Positions 11,800-53,064 are shown, counted from the stretch's first letter. The stretch: DNA of 64,000 nt from Megaleporinus macrocephalus (GCA_021613375.1 CM038727.1:4022587-4086586), one strand, 5' to 3'. Numbers and translations: made by a program. The notes: generated by a model from the sequence alone, not told the origin.

Positions 11800-12538
11800 C
11801 CCTTACAGACAATAAGTAGGTATACTTAAAACTCATTTTATTAAGTAAACCTAAGTAAAGCTGAAGTGTGTTTTCCAAGTATACTTTATGTAGTTAGTAT
11901 ACTAATATCATTGTACTGCTAATACACTTATATATGTGCTACTTTTTTGGGACTAAATTGGCCCACTTTTTGGTATATAACAGTATACTTTAAGACTAAG
12001 AGTAGTAAACCTCAAGTAAACAATCAGTTTATACTTTCTGTACTGCAACTACACTAAAAGTAAACTTATGAGTTTACTAGTTTGTTAATTGAAACTTTTT
12101 AGTTTTTAAACTGAAAGTATACTTTAAGTGAACCTAACATAATACTTGTGATTTACTGCGTATATATTATTTTTATTATTATTCTTATATATTATTATAT
12201 CATCAGTGGACACATAACAATAACTCAGACATACTCAGCTTAGAAAACATATTTGTATTCTTTATAAATCTTTATAAATCAAAATTTCCAAACAAATATT
12301 ATACAGGAATATTTACTTATACACTTTTTAAGTTTATCTCAATCAAAAGATTAAGTAAAGGCCAAATATACTTAGACTTTTCTATATACGTGTCCGTATA
12401 TCCCAAGTATATTTAAGTATAACTGTGTTTAGTATATCACTGAGAAGTATATAAAAAGTAAACTGAAAGCATACTCACTTCCTTTTAGTTTAAAAGAAGT
12501 AAACTAATGGCACACGTAAATAAACGTTTTTGTAAGGG
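11800..12538 (+). mobile_element. Non-autonomous DNA element with CCCTTACA ends
   Basis: The left end CCCTTACAGACAATAAGT and the right end TTTTTGTAAGGG are inverted repeats. The interior is AT-rich, rich in AAGTATAC words, and contains no ORF. A diverged and 5'-shortened copy in the same orientation lies at 53340-53966 and shares AACATATTTGTATT and the terminal GTAAGGG. Confidence 0.75.
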
Positions 12539-12594
12539 TTACACTAAACCTTAACCCCTATATCTATGCTATCTCAGTAGATAATATAAATATA

Positions 12595-13084
12595 CACTAC
12601 CACTCAAAAGTTTAGGATCAATTTAGAATTTAATTTCATGCAATTCACAAACAATATTGTTCATTTCACAATTAATGTAAGTGTATCAGATGATTTTTAA
12701 AGAATATAAATGTTTGTATTAAAGTCTATTTTTGTATAGAGGCTTATTTTACATATAGTCTATTATCAGTAATTCTCAGTCCTCTGTCTAAATCTCCTGG
12801 TACGACCACCAATCCAAGTTAAGGATGTTATTGGACTAATTGGTTGCTCAATTGTGATCACAGCTGAAAAACATTCTACTAATAAGTGAGTATAAAAGGG
12901 AACAACATTCTAGGTTAGTTTAGTATCTGAAGATCAGCAGTTGATGGCTTGCTGACCGACTCACAATGACCAGAAAGAAACAACTTTCTTTAGAGACCCG
13001 TCAGTCCATTGTTGTGTTAAGGAAGAAGATACTCCATTAAAACAAGAACATTTCACTGTGATCCCAAACTTTTGAGCAGTAGTG
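12595..13084 (+). mobile_element. Tc1-type MITE, copy 2
   Basis: A 490-bp copy with ends CACTACCACTCAAAAGTTTA and its complement ending GCAGTAGTG, flanked by TA on both sides. It lacks a short segment (around GACACTCTTG) that copies 1, 3 and 4 keep near the middle. Confidence 0.88.
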
Positions 13085-14015
13085 TATATATAAATGAAAA
13101 TCAACCAAACCTGTAATATGTCTGTGGCTTTCCAGTGTTATAATCAGTTCAAGCTCAGAATGGCTTCCTACCTCCCCTTTAATCAGTGGCTGCAGCGTGC
13201 TGACCATGAAGCTGTCCTTTCTCCAGGTTTAAATCAGAGCTGCTCCACAGACGTGACTAGAACATGAGTAGAAATGCTGTTTTCATATATATATTATATA
13301 TTATTCACACTACTCTTCTGAGGAAGCGTCTTCTGCTCCTTCATCTCCACCCGTATGTGTCTGGAGAGGAGTGCGTACCTTTTACTGCCTCTCCATTTTC
13401 CACAAGGACGAGACGGCACGGCCGGATATGAAGATCATATATATTCCAGGGCTGTAGTCGTCTGGGGGACGCTTTTCAGCCCCGTCGCTGTCCGGTCTTC
13501 TTTTGCTGAGTTGTTTTCTTAGTGTAGCAGGCTAGCGCTAAAGCTGTCGAGCGCCTGACTTCTGTAGGCCTCAGGCATGCGGGGTGTTCTGCATTCTTTG
13601 AACACACTCCTCGGAGCGACATTCATCACACTGAAGCAGGAATTCTGGCTTTATGATGGACTTTTACTGCACATTTGTCATGCATTATTTATCAGCCCCT
13701 CTGCATTGAACATCTATCACATTTGGAAGCGCGAGAGCATCCAGAAAACCTGAATTTCATAATTAGGTAGTTCCTGGTTCCACAGACAGGCTTGTACAGA
13801 CAGTGCTGCTCTCCAGTAGTGTTACAGGTAGACCTGTTGGGATGCTGACCTCACTGAAGACTGACAGTAGAGGACACACGGGCACTCTAGTGTAATCATA
13901 AACACTGTTATTGAGATAGAGAGTCATATGTCAGTGAAGCCATACAGAAATCTGAGGTATGACTATGTGCAGTTATAGTACAGGGTCAGGAATAGTTTTC
14001 AGAATATATGCATGA
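13085..14015. other. Intergenic, partly unique
   Basis: No exon recognised. The stretch 13330-13800 is repeat-free and of balanced composition, including CATTTGTCATGCATTATTTA near 13675. It is a candidate conserved non-coding element and needs cross-species alignment. Confidence 0.4.
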
Positions 14016-14018
14016 ATG

Positions 14019-14071
<53 letters not shown>

Positions 14072-14072
14072 A
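14019..14072. repeat. (TA)n/(TG)n microsatellite
   Basis: A TA run followed directly by a TG run. Confidence 0.95.
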
Positions 14073-14134
14073 TGAAATAGATTGGTTAGACTGACTGATT
14101 GTATGACTGATAGATATACTAAATTAAACTATAG

Positions 14135-14990
14135 ATTGACAGACAGATAGATAGACATACATATATAGATAGATAGATAGATAGACATACATAGATAGAT
14201 ATACATAAATATGTATAGATAGACAGACATACATATGTATAGATAGATAGACATACGTATAGATAGATAGATAGACATACATACGTATAGATAGACAGCC
14301 ATATGTATAGATAGATAGATAGACATACCTATAGATAGACATACATTTAGATAGACAAACGTATAGATAGACATACGTATGGATACACAGACAGACATAT
14401 GTATAGATAGATAGGCATACATACATACGTATAGATAGACATACGTATAGATAGACATACGTTTAGATAGGTAGACAGACATACGTATAGACAGATAGAC
14501 ATACATACATACATACAGATAGATACACATACATACATACATACGTATAGATAGACAGAGATACATACATATACATAGATAGACATACGTATAGATAGAC
14601 ATACATACATACGTACAGCTAGATACACACATACGTATAGATAGACAGACATACATACATACATACATATAGATAGACAGAGATACATACATATACATAG
14701 ATAGACATACATACATACATACATATGTATCGATAGACAGACAGACATACATACAAACATATAGATCGATAGATAGACATACATACATGCGTATAGATAG
14801 ACATACGTATAGATAGACAGACATACATACATACATTCATACATACATACATACTTATAGATAGATAGACATACAGTATGTATAGATATATAGATAGACA
14901 TACATACATTTGTATAGATAGACATACATACATACATACATACATTTAGATAGACATATGTATAGATAGATAGATAGATAGATAGATTAC
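14135..14990. repeat. GATA/CATA tetranucleotide field
   Basis: About 0.85 kb of interdigitated AGATAGAT, AGACATAC and ATACATAC words. Four minus-strand ORFs of 100-235 residues (MYVCLSIYTYV type) cross it. They exist only because the motif lacks stops in those frames, and I do not treat them as genes. Confidence 0.95.
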
Positions 14991-15764
14991 TTCACAGAAA
15001 TGTTTAGTTTAGTTTAGCTCTGATATCAGTTTTTAATCTAATGACTACGTTTGAATCTGTTTCTGCTGATAGTTGTTTTTTTTTTTTTTTTTAGAACAAC
15101 TGAGGTCCTCAGTTCAAAGTCCAGTGTGACAGCACGTAACTACCTCTGATCTGACCTGCACGTCCAGCACTGTGAACTCTGTATGTGTTAGATAAACAGT
15201 GTTTACTGTGCAGACAGATGAACAGACGAGTGAAGGAGAAGTGCAGCTTATAAATAGTACAAAAAGTCCTGATTCGCTCTCACTTCTCTAACACTGGACA
15301 AAACTTTCCAGCAGGAACATACTTTCCTTTAGCGTTCCACTTTTTTCCCTCACCTGCCAGAGACCCGAGGACCAGTCAGTTCCTCTCTGGAGGCCGATCT
15401 GACTCATTATTTCAGTCCTGTTCCTACGTACGTCCACATAAAGGAGAGAAATGGGACAATAGTCATTATGCAGCAGCCTGAGTGTAAAGCTACCATATGT
15501 TAGGGATGCTTCAGTGGGTGGGGGGGTGAATAGGAGACCGCCAGGCGTAAAGCTTTATGTCTCTGCAAGCATTCAGGGTCATTAAATCCACTTCTCCGCC
15601 CATTTGCCTGCGTCCATATGCCTGAGCGGCAACAATGGAACGATCATAGAGGCGGCATGTGGAGGCTGTAAACGGGAAAACGCTCCATAATACATGTTAA
15701 AGCACCTGCTCTGCATGACGGAGCGTCCTTCTCGGTCGGAGCTCCTTCTTTATTTAGGTCCTCA
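14991..15764. other. Intergenic, no gene seen
   Basis: Contains a run of T at 15075-15092. The segment around 15560-15720 is repeat-free and could be a conserved non-coding element. No exon is recognised. Confidence 0.4.
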
Positions 15765-16740
15765 AACATCAAGTCAAGTTTATTTGTGTAGCGCTTTTTA
15801 TAACGATGTTGTCTCAAAGCAGCTTTACAGAGTTTTAAAAAAAAGTTAGAACATATATCCTCCAGTGAGCAAGCCAGAGGCAACAGTGGCAAGAACACCT
15901 CCCTCAGACTGGAGGAAGAAACCTTGAGAGGAACCAGACTCACAAGAGGAGACCCATCCTCCTCTGATCAAACAGTATTTACAGTTTAATAAACTAAACA
16001 CAAGAGTCTCTGTTTGAAATCTGGATAGCAAAGCTTTAGAAGCTGCACAGGTAGAGACAGTCTCTGACTGAGGCTTTATGTAAAGTGGGCGTGAGCTGAA
16101 ACAGTCCCATCCTATCTCAATGCTGGTCCATCTGGATGGTACAGTGATGTAACTGAGGGTGTAGCAGTAGACACAGATGGACAGGAGAGCTGGCTGGTGA
16201 TGGGTGGGGTGGAGGCCCTGATGATCAGTCCTTCAACAGCGTTCAACAGACAGGAGGACAGTCATTACCTCAGGAAGAGTAAAGAGAGAAAGTTAGTTGG
16301 GCTCAGGAGTAAGACTGTAGAGAATATGAATATTCAGAATTTTAGAGTGAGGCTGGCGACTCCGGCAGATCTAACTATAACAGTCTAAACTAAAAGGAGA
16401 GAACCAGAAGAAAGCTAAACTGAACAAGTATGTTTTCAGTCTAGACTTAAATATTGAGACTGTGTCAGAGTCCCGAACATTAACTGGGAGATTATTCCAC
16501 AGTTTGGGGGCTTTGTAGGAAAAAGCTCTTCCCCCCCATTGAAGTCTTCTGAACTTTTGGAACTATTAGAAAACCAGCATCCTGTGATCTGAGTGAACGT
16601 GGTGGTTCATAATAGGAGATAAGATCTTGCTGGTACTCAGGTGCGAGACCGTGCAGGGCTTTATACATCAGTGAAAGAATTTTATAGTCGATCGTCAGCT
16701 TACTTAAGTGATCAATACAATTCAATACTAATAGTTAAAG
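15765..16740 (-). mobile_element. L2-type LINE, 3' end
   Basis: Read on the minus strand, this encodes the C-terminal tail of a fish L2-like non-LTR retrotransposon ORF. It includes KILSLMYKALHGLAPEY, then YEPPRSLRSQDAGFLIVPKV, then (after a frame change) LWNNLPVNVRDSDTVSIF and SRLKTYLFSLAFFWFSPF. A 3' UTR follows and ends at AGCGCTACACAAATAAACTT near 15770. The 5' part, with reverse-transcriptase and endonuclease domains, is absent, as is typical of 5'-truncated LINE copies. Confidence 0.85.
16492..16725 (-). pseudogene. L2 LINE ORF C-terminal fragment
   Basis: An open 77-codon segment of the LINE ORF that includes HGLAPEYQQDLISYYEPPRS and VPKVQKTSMGGKSFF. It shifts frame after GGKSFF relative to the expected continuation. 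It is not a host gene. Confidence 0.8.
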
Positions 16741-16924
16741 GACTATTTACTTCAATAATTAAAGGAATTGTTAAGAGAGACCAAATGTGCATGGCTTCAG
16801 TTCAGAAATAGCTTAATAGAATTCAATAGTCACCCAAACAGAACTTCTCTCAGCCCATTCAAACCACATCCATGGCTTCACTGAATCTACTATTGATCTA
16901 ATTAACTCTTCTACACACATTAGT

Positions 16925-17370
16925 AAAGAGTGGGTCTCTCTCAGGAGCTCAGTGAACTCCAGCGTGGTACCGTGATAGGACGCCACCTGTTCAACAAGTC
17001 CAGTGGTGAAGTTTCCTCACTACTAAATATTCCACAGTGGACTGTCAGTGGTGTTCTAACAAAGTGGAAGTGATTGAGAACGACAGCAACTCAGACACCA
17101 AGTGGTAGAACACGTACAATGACAGAGCGGGTCAGCGGATGCTGAGGAGCATAGTGCACAGAGGTCACCAACTTTCTACAGAGTCCATCACTACAGACCT
17201 CCAAGCTTCATGTGGTCTTCAGATCAGCTCAAGAACAGAGAATAGAGAGCTTCATGGAATGGGTCGCCATGGCTGAGCAGCTTCATCCAAGCCTTACATC
17301 ACCAAGCGCAATGCAGAGCGTCGGATGCAGTGGTGTCGGAGTAGTGGAGACCTCGTTCCTCACATAGTCT
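16925..17370 (+). mobile_element. Tc1 transposon relic, N-terminal half of transposase
   Basis: On the plus strand the sequence reads ELSEFQRGTVIGRHLFNKSS, SSLLNIPQWTVSGVL, then LRTTATQTPSGRTRTMTERV and SFMEWVAMAEQLHPS. This is the paired-like helix-turn-helix region and linker of a fish Tc1 transposase. In-frame stops are present and the catalytic DDE half is missing. The terminal inverted repeats are not recognisable. Confidence 0.85.
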
Positions 17371-18214
17371 CCCAGTCATTTTCAGCCATACCTAGTACCA
17401 ACCTCCTAGGAATACTTTAGCAACTGGGATAACAACAGCCTAGCGACATCTAAGCAACCTTTGTGGACCTGCTTAAGCTACACATTAGTTCAAGAAATGC
17501 ACTTTTCTAGTTTGCACTGTCAGTGCTGTCCGTGTGCTGGACCTCCGACGTAGCTCTGAGGGTTCAGTTTCCAGAAACCCAGCAGGAGATCCTTGTATCT
17601 GTTACGTTTGTGTCAGTGTGATCCACTTTTACTGGGCAGCTGAGTGGACATTTAGAATGAGACTGGTGCTTCACTGAGACTGGCCGTCTCATCGAAACTG
17701 AATGTATCAGTCTGCTGGGGCATTTCCCATGTACTCCCTGCTTCCTGTGGGACTTACAGAGCCGAATGTGTTCAGCTAATAGCTGGTGAGACGTGTAATG
17801 TGGAAACACGATGCTGTGAATGGTGATTTCAGTAGAATGAATAATTCTGAGTGCTCAGCTAGACTGAGATGCCTCTTACTAAAGTTAAAATTCATGTGAG
17901 AGGGTGGGGCTTCCCACCAACATCTCTCGTCAGCACTTTACAGCCTTCATTTCCTGTTATGTGATTTAGAAGGAAGTTGCTTTTTTCCCACACTTAAACA
18001 TTTTACAGTAATAAAAACATTTTCTTCTAAATAAATGTGGTTTTCTTACGACTCTAATGTAGAGTTTTTCAAAAGGTTTTCAAAATCAAAATGTAAAATA
18101 GATTTATTTAATGTATGTTTATATTCATATATATTTGCATTTATATTTATGTGTATCTTAAATACCATTGATGTTATCAAAGCTTTTTTATTGGTCTACT
18201 TCTGTTACTAAAGC
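17371..18214. other. Intergenic, no gene seen
   Basis: No recognisable exon, RNA gene or tandem repeat. The minus-strand ORF at 17564-17809 has no family signature. Confidence 0.4.
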
Positions 18215-19475
18215 TGGTCTGGTCTGGCTGCACCCCCTGACTTTTTGGTTGCATCCTTGGACTGTCTGGTTGCACCGATTGATTTTTGGTTGCATCCTCG
18301 GACTGTCTGGTTGCACCATCTGAGTTTCTGGTTACACCAATTGACTGGTTGCACCATCTGACTGTCTGGTTGCACCCTCTGACTGTCTGGTTGTATCCTC
18401 TGACTGTCTGGTTGCACCGTCTGACTGTCTGGTTGTATCCTCTGACTGTCTGGTTGCACCGTCTGACTGTCTGGTTGGATCGTCTGACTGTCCGGTTGTA
18501 CCCTCTTACTTTCTGGTTGCACCAATTGACTTTCTGGTTGCATGCTCTGACTTTCTGCTTGCTCCATCTGACTCTCTGGTTGCACCCTATGATGGTCTGG
18601 TTGCCCCGTCTGACGGGCTGGTTGCCTCATCTGATTGTCGGGCTGCACTCTCTGACTGTTTGGTTGCACCGTCCACCTTTCTCGTTTTACCATCTGACTT
18701 TCTGGTTGCACCGTCTGACTTTCTGGTTGCATGCTCTGACTTTCTGGTTGCATGCTCTGACTGTCTAGTTGTCCCTTTTGACTCTCTGGTTGCATGCTAT
18801 GACTTTCTGGTTGCACCCTATGACTGTCCGGTTGTACCCTCTTACTTTCTGGTTGCACCAATTGACTTTCTGGTTGCATGCTCTGACTTTCTGGTTGCTC
18901 CTTCTGACTCTCTGGTTGCACCCTATGATGGTCTGGTTGCCCCGTCTGACGGGCTGGTTGCCTCATCTGATTGTCGGGCTGCACTCTCTGACTGTTTGGT
19001 TGCACCGTCCACCTTTCTCGTTTTACCATCTGACTTTCTGGTTGCACCGTCTGACTTTCTGGTTGCATGCTCTGACTTTCTGGTTGCATGCTCTGACTGT
19101 CTAGTTGTCCCTTTTGACTCTCTGGTTGCATGCTATGACTTTCTGGTTGCACCCTATGACTGTCTGGTTGCACCAACTGACTCTTTGGTTGTCCCATCTG
19201 ACTGTCTGGTTGCCCCATCTGACTTTTTTGGTTGCACCGTCTGACTTTCTGGTTGCATGCTCTGACTTTCTAGTTGCATGCTTTGACTGTCTGGTTGTCC
19301 CTTCTGACTCTCTGGTTGCACCCTATGACTTTCTGGTTGCACCCTATGACTGTCTGGTTGCACCAACTCACACTTTGGTTGTCCCATCTGACCGTCTGGT
19401 TGCCCCATCAGACTGTCTGGTTGCCCCATCTGACTTTCTGGTTGCACCGTCTGACATTTTTTGGTTGTGCCGACT
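18215..19475. repeat. 21-bp minisatellite with 336-bp higher-order repeat
   Basis: About 60 copies of a 21-bp unit (consensus CTGGTTGCACCCTCTGACTG plus T). Markers such as TCCGGTTGTACCCTCTTACT recur exactly 336 bp apart (18491 and 18827), as do several other variants, so 16-unit blocks were duplicated. Because 21 is a multiple of 3, long frames stay open on both strands. The largest (minus, 18208-19218) repeats a QPDSQ-type heptad. I see no start context, homology or splice structure that would make it a gene. Confidence 0.95.
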
Positions 19476-20754
19476 TTTCAGATTCATTACAAATTATATA
19501 TATTATATTGTAGGGTGTAAATGGAAGTATAAAAACCCCATCTAGACATTTTTCTCAGTGGAACAAAGTCACATACATTCTATGTAGAACATTTAGAACC
19601 ATTTAAATACTGAATAACTGGACTATATTGCGCTTTTAATGTCTCAAACTATTCAGAAACCCTACAGTATGAAATAATAATTACCTCTGAAGACATCTGA
19701 GACATGATCTGGATCATCTTTCTGTAAATATCTAAAGTTATCGTATTTACAGTTTCCTATTTATGATTTGAGACCTACAGTATGAAGCTATAGAGAACTA
19801 CAGTCATAAGCATCAGCCTATTTGGTTTTTTATAATGAAAACAGTGATTTTAGATGTTTGAAGAGCAGTGAAGGAAGCCAGATGTGAGATCATGGCTGAG
19901 TAGATGTTACACAGCATGAGTGTATAGCAGGATTATGAGGTTATGAGTTCATTAGGGAGTGGCAGTCATTATATTCATCACCCGCGGCCTCAGCGCTGGT
20001 ACTGTCTGTATGAGCCCTGTATAAGTGTGAATGACAGCATTCTGTAAGTATGAGCCTCGGCCTCTGGGCGGTCAGTATGAACTATGTCAGAGTGTAATGT
20101 TATCATCTGACACTGACCGTCCAGTAATGACCACTCAGGCTCTTGTTGACTAGGCCCTTTGTCTAATTCACAGGAATCAACGGTGTTCTAAGATTGACTC
20201 ATGTTTTTCTTCCGCACGTCTTACTTTACAGTTACTGTTTCGACAAATCTGGCAAAATTAAGCTCCAGAGCCACTTGCGGCTCTTTTGCTGCCCCCTAGT
20301 GGCACCACATTCAATTAGATTTTAGGTCAAATTAAAATAACTGCAGTCAAACAGCAACCCAGGCAGCAATCGGGTTTAATTAGTAGGTACGAAATAGAAT
20401 CAGAGGAGAAAGATTTCAGACAAACGTTGAGAATTTAGAGACGAACGCATGTTTATTTTTACTCCAGCTGTTTTACCGACATTCGCAACAAAGAAACCGT
20501 CAAACTACCAAACCGTTCAGCTGCAAAGTATCTACAGGATCTGATGATTTAAAAAAAAATTATACAGCTGAGCTAAAGCTGAACGTCTGTGTTTTGGTTT
20601 ATATTGTAGCGTTTAGCGCTATTAAAAGACATATGTCTGGGGTTTGGCAGCATGTGGCTTATTTACTGCCCCCTTGTGGCAAATTTAGTTTTAGGGAAAA
20701 ATAAAATAATCCTCCTTTGCAGTAAATAAAATAAAACAGAACACTTAAACACTT
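19476..20754. other. Intergenic, no gene seen
   Basis: No exon recognised. It holds a CTCF-like motif at 20290-20303 (listed separately) and otherwise unremarkable sequence. Confidence 0.4.
20290..20303 (-). promoter_or_regulatory. CTCF-like motif
   Basis: The plus strand reads TGCCCCCTAGTGGC. Its complement (GCCACTAGGGGGCA) contains the vertebrate CTCF core CCASYAGRKGGCR. This is a motif match only, and occupancy cannot be judged. Confidence 0.5.
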
Positions 20755-20853
20755 TTTATATTATATTATATTAAATTATATTAAATTATATGATATTAAA
20801 TTATATAAAATTATATTATATTATATTATATTATATTATATTATATTATATTT
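20755..20853. repeat. (TTATA)n/(TATTA)n AT-rich simple repeat
   Basis: Imperfect pentanucleotide run made only of A and T. Confidence 0.95.
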
Positions 20854-21254
20854 AGCCTGTACTATGACATTAGTACATACATATTTAAATGTTATGTTAC
20901 ACCAGTACGTAGAACCTCCTATGCCACAACACCACAGGATAATTCCACAGTCTGAGGTTCTGAGGACCCACCGACTCGTCTCTTTTACAGAGAGGGTTCT
21001 CCAAAGAACCGTCTATAGAGAGTGTCTACAGAGGGGTTCTTCTGTGGTTCTGTTCCCTGGAAGTGTTTCAGGGATCTTTAGTTTTAGGACTGCAGGTGTC
21101 TCGGTGATCAGAGCAGCTAATTTATGTCCGTTTATATGAGCTGGTTAAAGTTGAGGTGCTCTTCCAGTCTGGAGAACGTACCGGAAGCACCATCAGAGAT
21201 ATACTGCTGTACTGTTTAATAGCAAATGGACTATAAAGAGGAGCAGGTACTAAT

Positions 21255-21685
21255 TCCAACCCTCTCCTCTCTTCTCTACTCACTTTTTCTCTTATTGTCT
21301 TCCATAATCTTCTCTTCTCTCCTTTTTTCTCTTTTTCTACCCTTTTTCTCATGTTTTCCATTCTCTCATTTTCTCTCATCATCTCTCTTTTTCTCTTGCT
21401 TCTTTTCCTCATTTCTCCTATTCTTTCATCTTATTTTTTATCATCTTTTCTTTTCCTCACCTCTCATCTTTGTTTCTCTCTTCTTTTCTCCTTTTGCCTT
21501 CCATCTTCTCCTCTCTTCTTATCCCTTCTCTCACCTTTTCTTCTCTTTTTTCTTTTTCATATTTCCATTATCTCACCATCTCATATCATCTCCCTTTCTC
21601 CTCTCCTCTTTTATTTTCTCCTATTCTGTCATCTTTTCTCTATTTCTTCGCCTCTCTTCTCTTATTCTCTCACTTTTAATTTTTT
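21255..21685. repeat. Polypyrimidine tract (CTTTT/CTCTT)
   Basis: About 430 bp almost purely C and T on the + strand, with a few A interruptions. ORFs rich in S, F and L on plus, and K, R and E on minus, are composition artefacts. Confidence 0.95.
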
Positions 21686-21689
21686 CATC

Positions 21690-22130
21690 CTCCCAGATTA
21701 AGGATAGTCTGGGCCCCTGGGCAAAGAGTTGCCCAAGGATAACCTCCCTACAACCCGTGCCCCTCGTGATCAAGGGCCCTCTAATGGTATCCCCTGCTAA
21801 TGGTATCCCCTGCTCTTCTCTAGGGCCCCCTCTTATAACCAGGGCCCTCTTTCCTAGGACCCCTAATAGCCAGAAGTCGAAGTCAGAGCAGTGCCACAAC
21901 GCCCCGTCCATTTTCATAAGGGGCCCAAAAGCATGGCTAGGGACCCCAAAAGTCTCTGTGGTCAAAGTCCCTAAAAGTCAGAGGATCCTTAAAATGTAGG
22001 GACCTCGGAAATAAAAATATATTGTATCATAAATGTTGATAAGCATCGCAAAATGTTTTGGGCCTGAACCCTGAATTCAAGGGCCCCTGGACGCTGGCCC
22101 CACTGGCACGGTCAGTAATCTAGCCATGCT
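21690..22130. repeat. GGGCCC-rich block, probable dispersed repeat
   Basis: The segment starts CTGGGCCCCTGGGCAAAGAG and ends near GGGCCCCTGGACGCTGGCCC, with many GGGCCC and CCCCT words between. It looks like a decayed DNA element, but I cannot name the family and the ends are not clearly inverted. Confidence 0.4.
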
Positions 22131-22274
22131 CTCCTTCCATCATCTCTCATATTATCTTCTCTTTGGCTGCAGAAATCATCACACTTTATCGAAGATCACA
22201 GAGAAGCTATAATTTAGTTTATTAAATGATACAACACAGTGGGTTGTGGTTAATATGGCCGTCAATACAAACTA

Positions 22275-22276
22275 AC

Positions 22277-22328
<52 letters not shown>

Positions 22329-22331
22329 TAA
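22275..22331. repeat. (AAT)n microsatellite
   Basis: About 18 tandem AAT/ATA trinucleotides. Confidence 0.97.
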
Positions 22332-22519
22332 TCTTTAAGAGAAAGAAACAGAGAAGCAGTGCTCAGTTCTCCTGATTGGGGCTGTGGGGGTCGCTGGCTG
22401 TGTAGTTTAATAGAGAGGGTCTGTGTTCACGTAGCTGCTGCTCTTCTCAGCGGATGTGAGTCAGTTGTGTCTGAAGCTCCTCCACAGCCAGCGCGCTGCC
22501 ACATTCCTCACATAGCGGT

Positions 22520-23036
22520 ACAGGGGGCGGGACTTCACACCCGTTTTCCGACCAACCGCGCTCCGATTGGCTGGTGTATCTCGCCTCCTGAGCTACGATT
22601 GGCTAGAAGTTCCACGAACAGTCTACGCGCTGTAACTAATTTATTTTTATTTAATTTATTTAATATGTTTTTTATTTGTTTGTTGTTTTATTTCTCCACC
22701 GTATTAGGACAAGCCAGTCTGGCTGGACCGCTTGTAACTGCGAACTACTTAGCCAATCGCAGCGTGGGGGGCGGGGCTTAAGCGAGGACCGTTCATGGAA
22801 GCGTTATTTACTTGTTTATTTGAATAAGCAATACTTTTATTTTTTTTATCCCCATATTTGTTGCTATCTAATAATTTTTTTTACAATATATTTTTGATGT
22901 TTTTGTTTATTTATTTGTTTGTTTGATTCTTGTTTTATAGTGGTTTCGCGAGATCAGCTTGAGAGTGCGAGCCAATCGCAGCGCAGGTGGGCGGGGCTTC
23001 ACCGAATGCGGTGGGTTATGAAGAAAACAAGTTGTG

Positions 23037-23072
<36 letters not shown>

Positions 23073-23100
23073 AGTGCGAGGAGGGAGGAGAAGAGTTCAC
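22520..23100 (+). promoter_or_regulatory. pxdc1: pxdc1 promoter with repeated CCAAT and GC boxes
   Basis: Upstream of the pxdc1 start codon there are inverted CCAAT boxes (ATTGG in CGATTGG at 22564-22570 and 22596-22602). There are also two direct modules of the form GCCAATCGCAGCG followed by GGGCGGGGCTT, at 22752-22779 and 22971-22999. A further GGGGGCGGG lies at 22523-22531. CCAAT boxes bind NF-Y and GC boxes bind Sp/KLF factors in vertebrates. There is no clear TATA box. A (GA)n tract at 23040-23069 follows and probably lies in or near the 5' UTR. The exact transcription start is unknown. Confidence 0.7.
23040..23069. repeat. (GA)n tract at the pxdc1 5' end
   Basis: A pure GAGA run between the proximal CCAAT/GC module and the start codon. 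GA runs near promoters can bind GAGA-type factors or adopt triplex structure. Its role here is not known. Confidence 0.9.
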
Positions 23101-23458
23101 AGTGGACCCAGAAGAAGACCGGAGGTTGTTTTTAAAGCCACGTTCCTCCTCATCACAGACTAGAAGAAGCTGGACTAGGAGACCGAACCGGAGCCACAGC
23201 GCCCCCCGCAGCAGGGCAACTTTTCTCCACAGACCGAACTGCGGACTGAAGTGTCTTAGAAGAAGTGATGAAGAAGCTTTGACGTGTTTGGAGGGCCGTC
23301 TCAGCGCTGCGGACTGTCAACAGCCTCCTCCCGCTCCTCCTCCTCCTGCTCGGGCCACAGTCCGGGCTCGGCTCGGGTTCGTCCGCTCCGCTCAGGCTGG
23401 TTAACTCCGGAAAGAGTTGCGGTCTGACTGGACGCGATGCTGGACTGAGGGAGGCGGG

Positions 23459-52405
<28,947 letters not shown>

Positions 52406-53060
52406 GGGGACGCGTGTCTCATGCCTCGCTGACGGGCCACTCCGGCTGATAGCAGCGCAGGGAGTCCCTGCGTGGCTGCTTGTGGGCTCAGCTGCTTGCT
52501 GATAGCGTTTGGAACGGCTGGTAGAGATGGATACAGATGGGCTTTCATGTAGTCGGTATGGACCCAGCAACCCCTCTGCTGTGTTTGTGGAGCAGCGATG
52601 CCCACCTGTGCCTGTGAAGCTGCTCTTACTCATGTGCCTCAGTATTTAGACTTTCAAGGAGATCTGCCGGGCAAGCGGAGCCCAGGAATTCCAGCAGTTA
52701 GCAACCGCCCAGTCACGTTCTCGTCACGACTGAAGATGTGGTGGTGCACGGCGGTCCCCTTCAGAAAGCTGTAGGGCCGGGAAATTGACCAAGCTATCAT
52801 AAACTGTACATTAGAGGCATCGGAAATATGAATAAATAGATAAATATAGTGTACAGCACTAGTGCCCAGGTGGTAGAAGGATGATCGAGAAGATGAAGGT
52901 CCAAGTTAAAGTGTAACTACCGCCACTAAAGTGAGAGAAATTTAAATCTTTAAATTATTTTGAATAAAATTCAGTAATAATCCATATAAATTGGTAGTAG
53001 ATTGGAATCTTAACAAGTAATTTTCACCAACGTTCATTATTACCATGAATGAAATCCTGT
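52406..53060 (+). other. pxdc1: pxdc1 3' UTR (probable)
   Basis: The sequence after the stop codon is repeat-free and non-coding. AATAAA hexamers occur at 52831-52836 and 52963-52968 and are candidate polyadenylation signals. A more distal end, near ATTAAA at about 60162, cannot be excluded. Confidence 0.55.
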
Positions 53061-53064
53061 GCCA

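Noticed and set aside
14124..14945. Minus-strand ORFs up to 235 residues (MYVCLSIYTYV type)
   Set aside because: Tetranucleotide repeat artefact. Overlapping frames give the same composition.
18208..19218. 336-residue minus-strand ORF of QPDSQ heptads
   Set aside because: It is an open frame through a 21-bp tandem repeat. There is no homology, no start context and no splice structure. It is kept only as a finding about the repeat.
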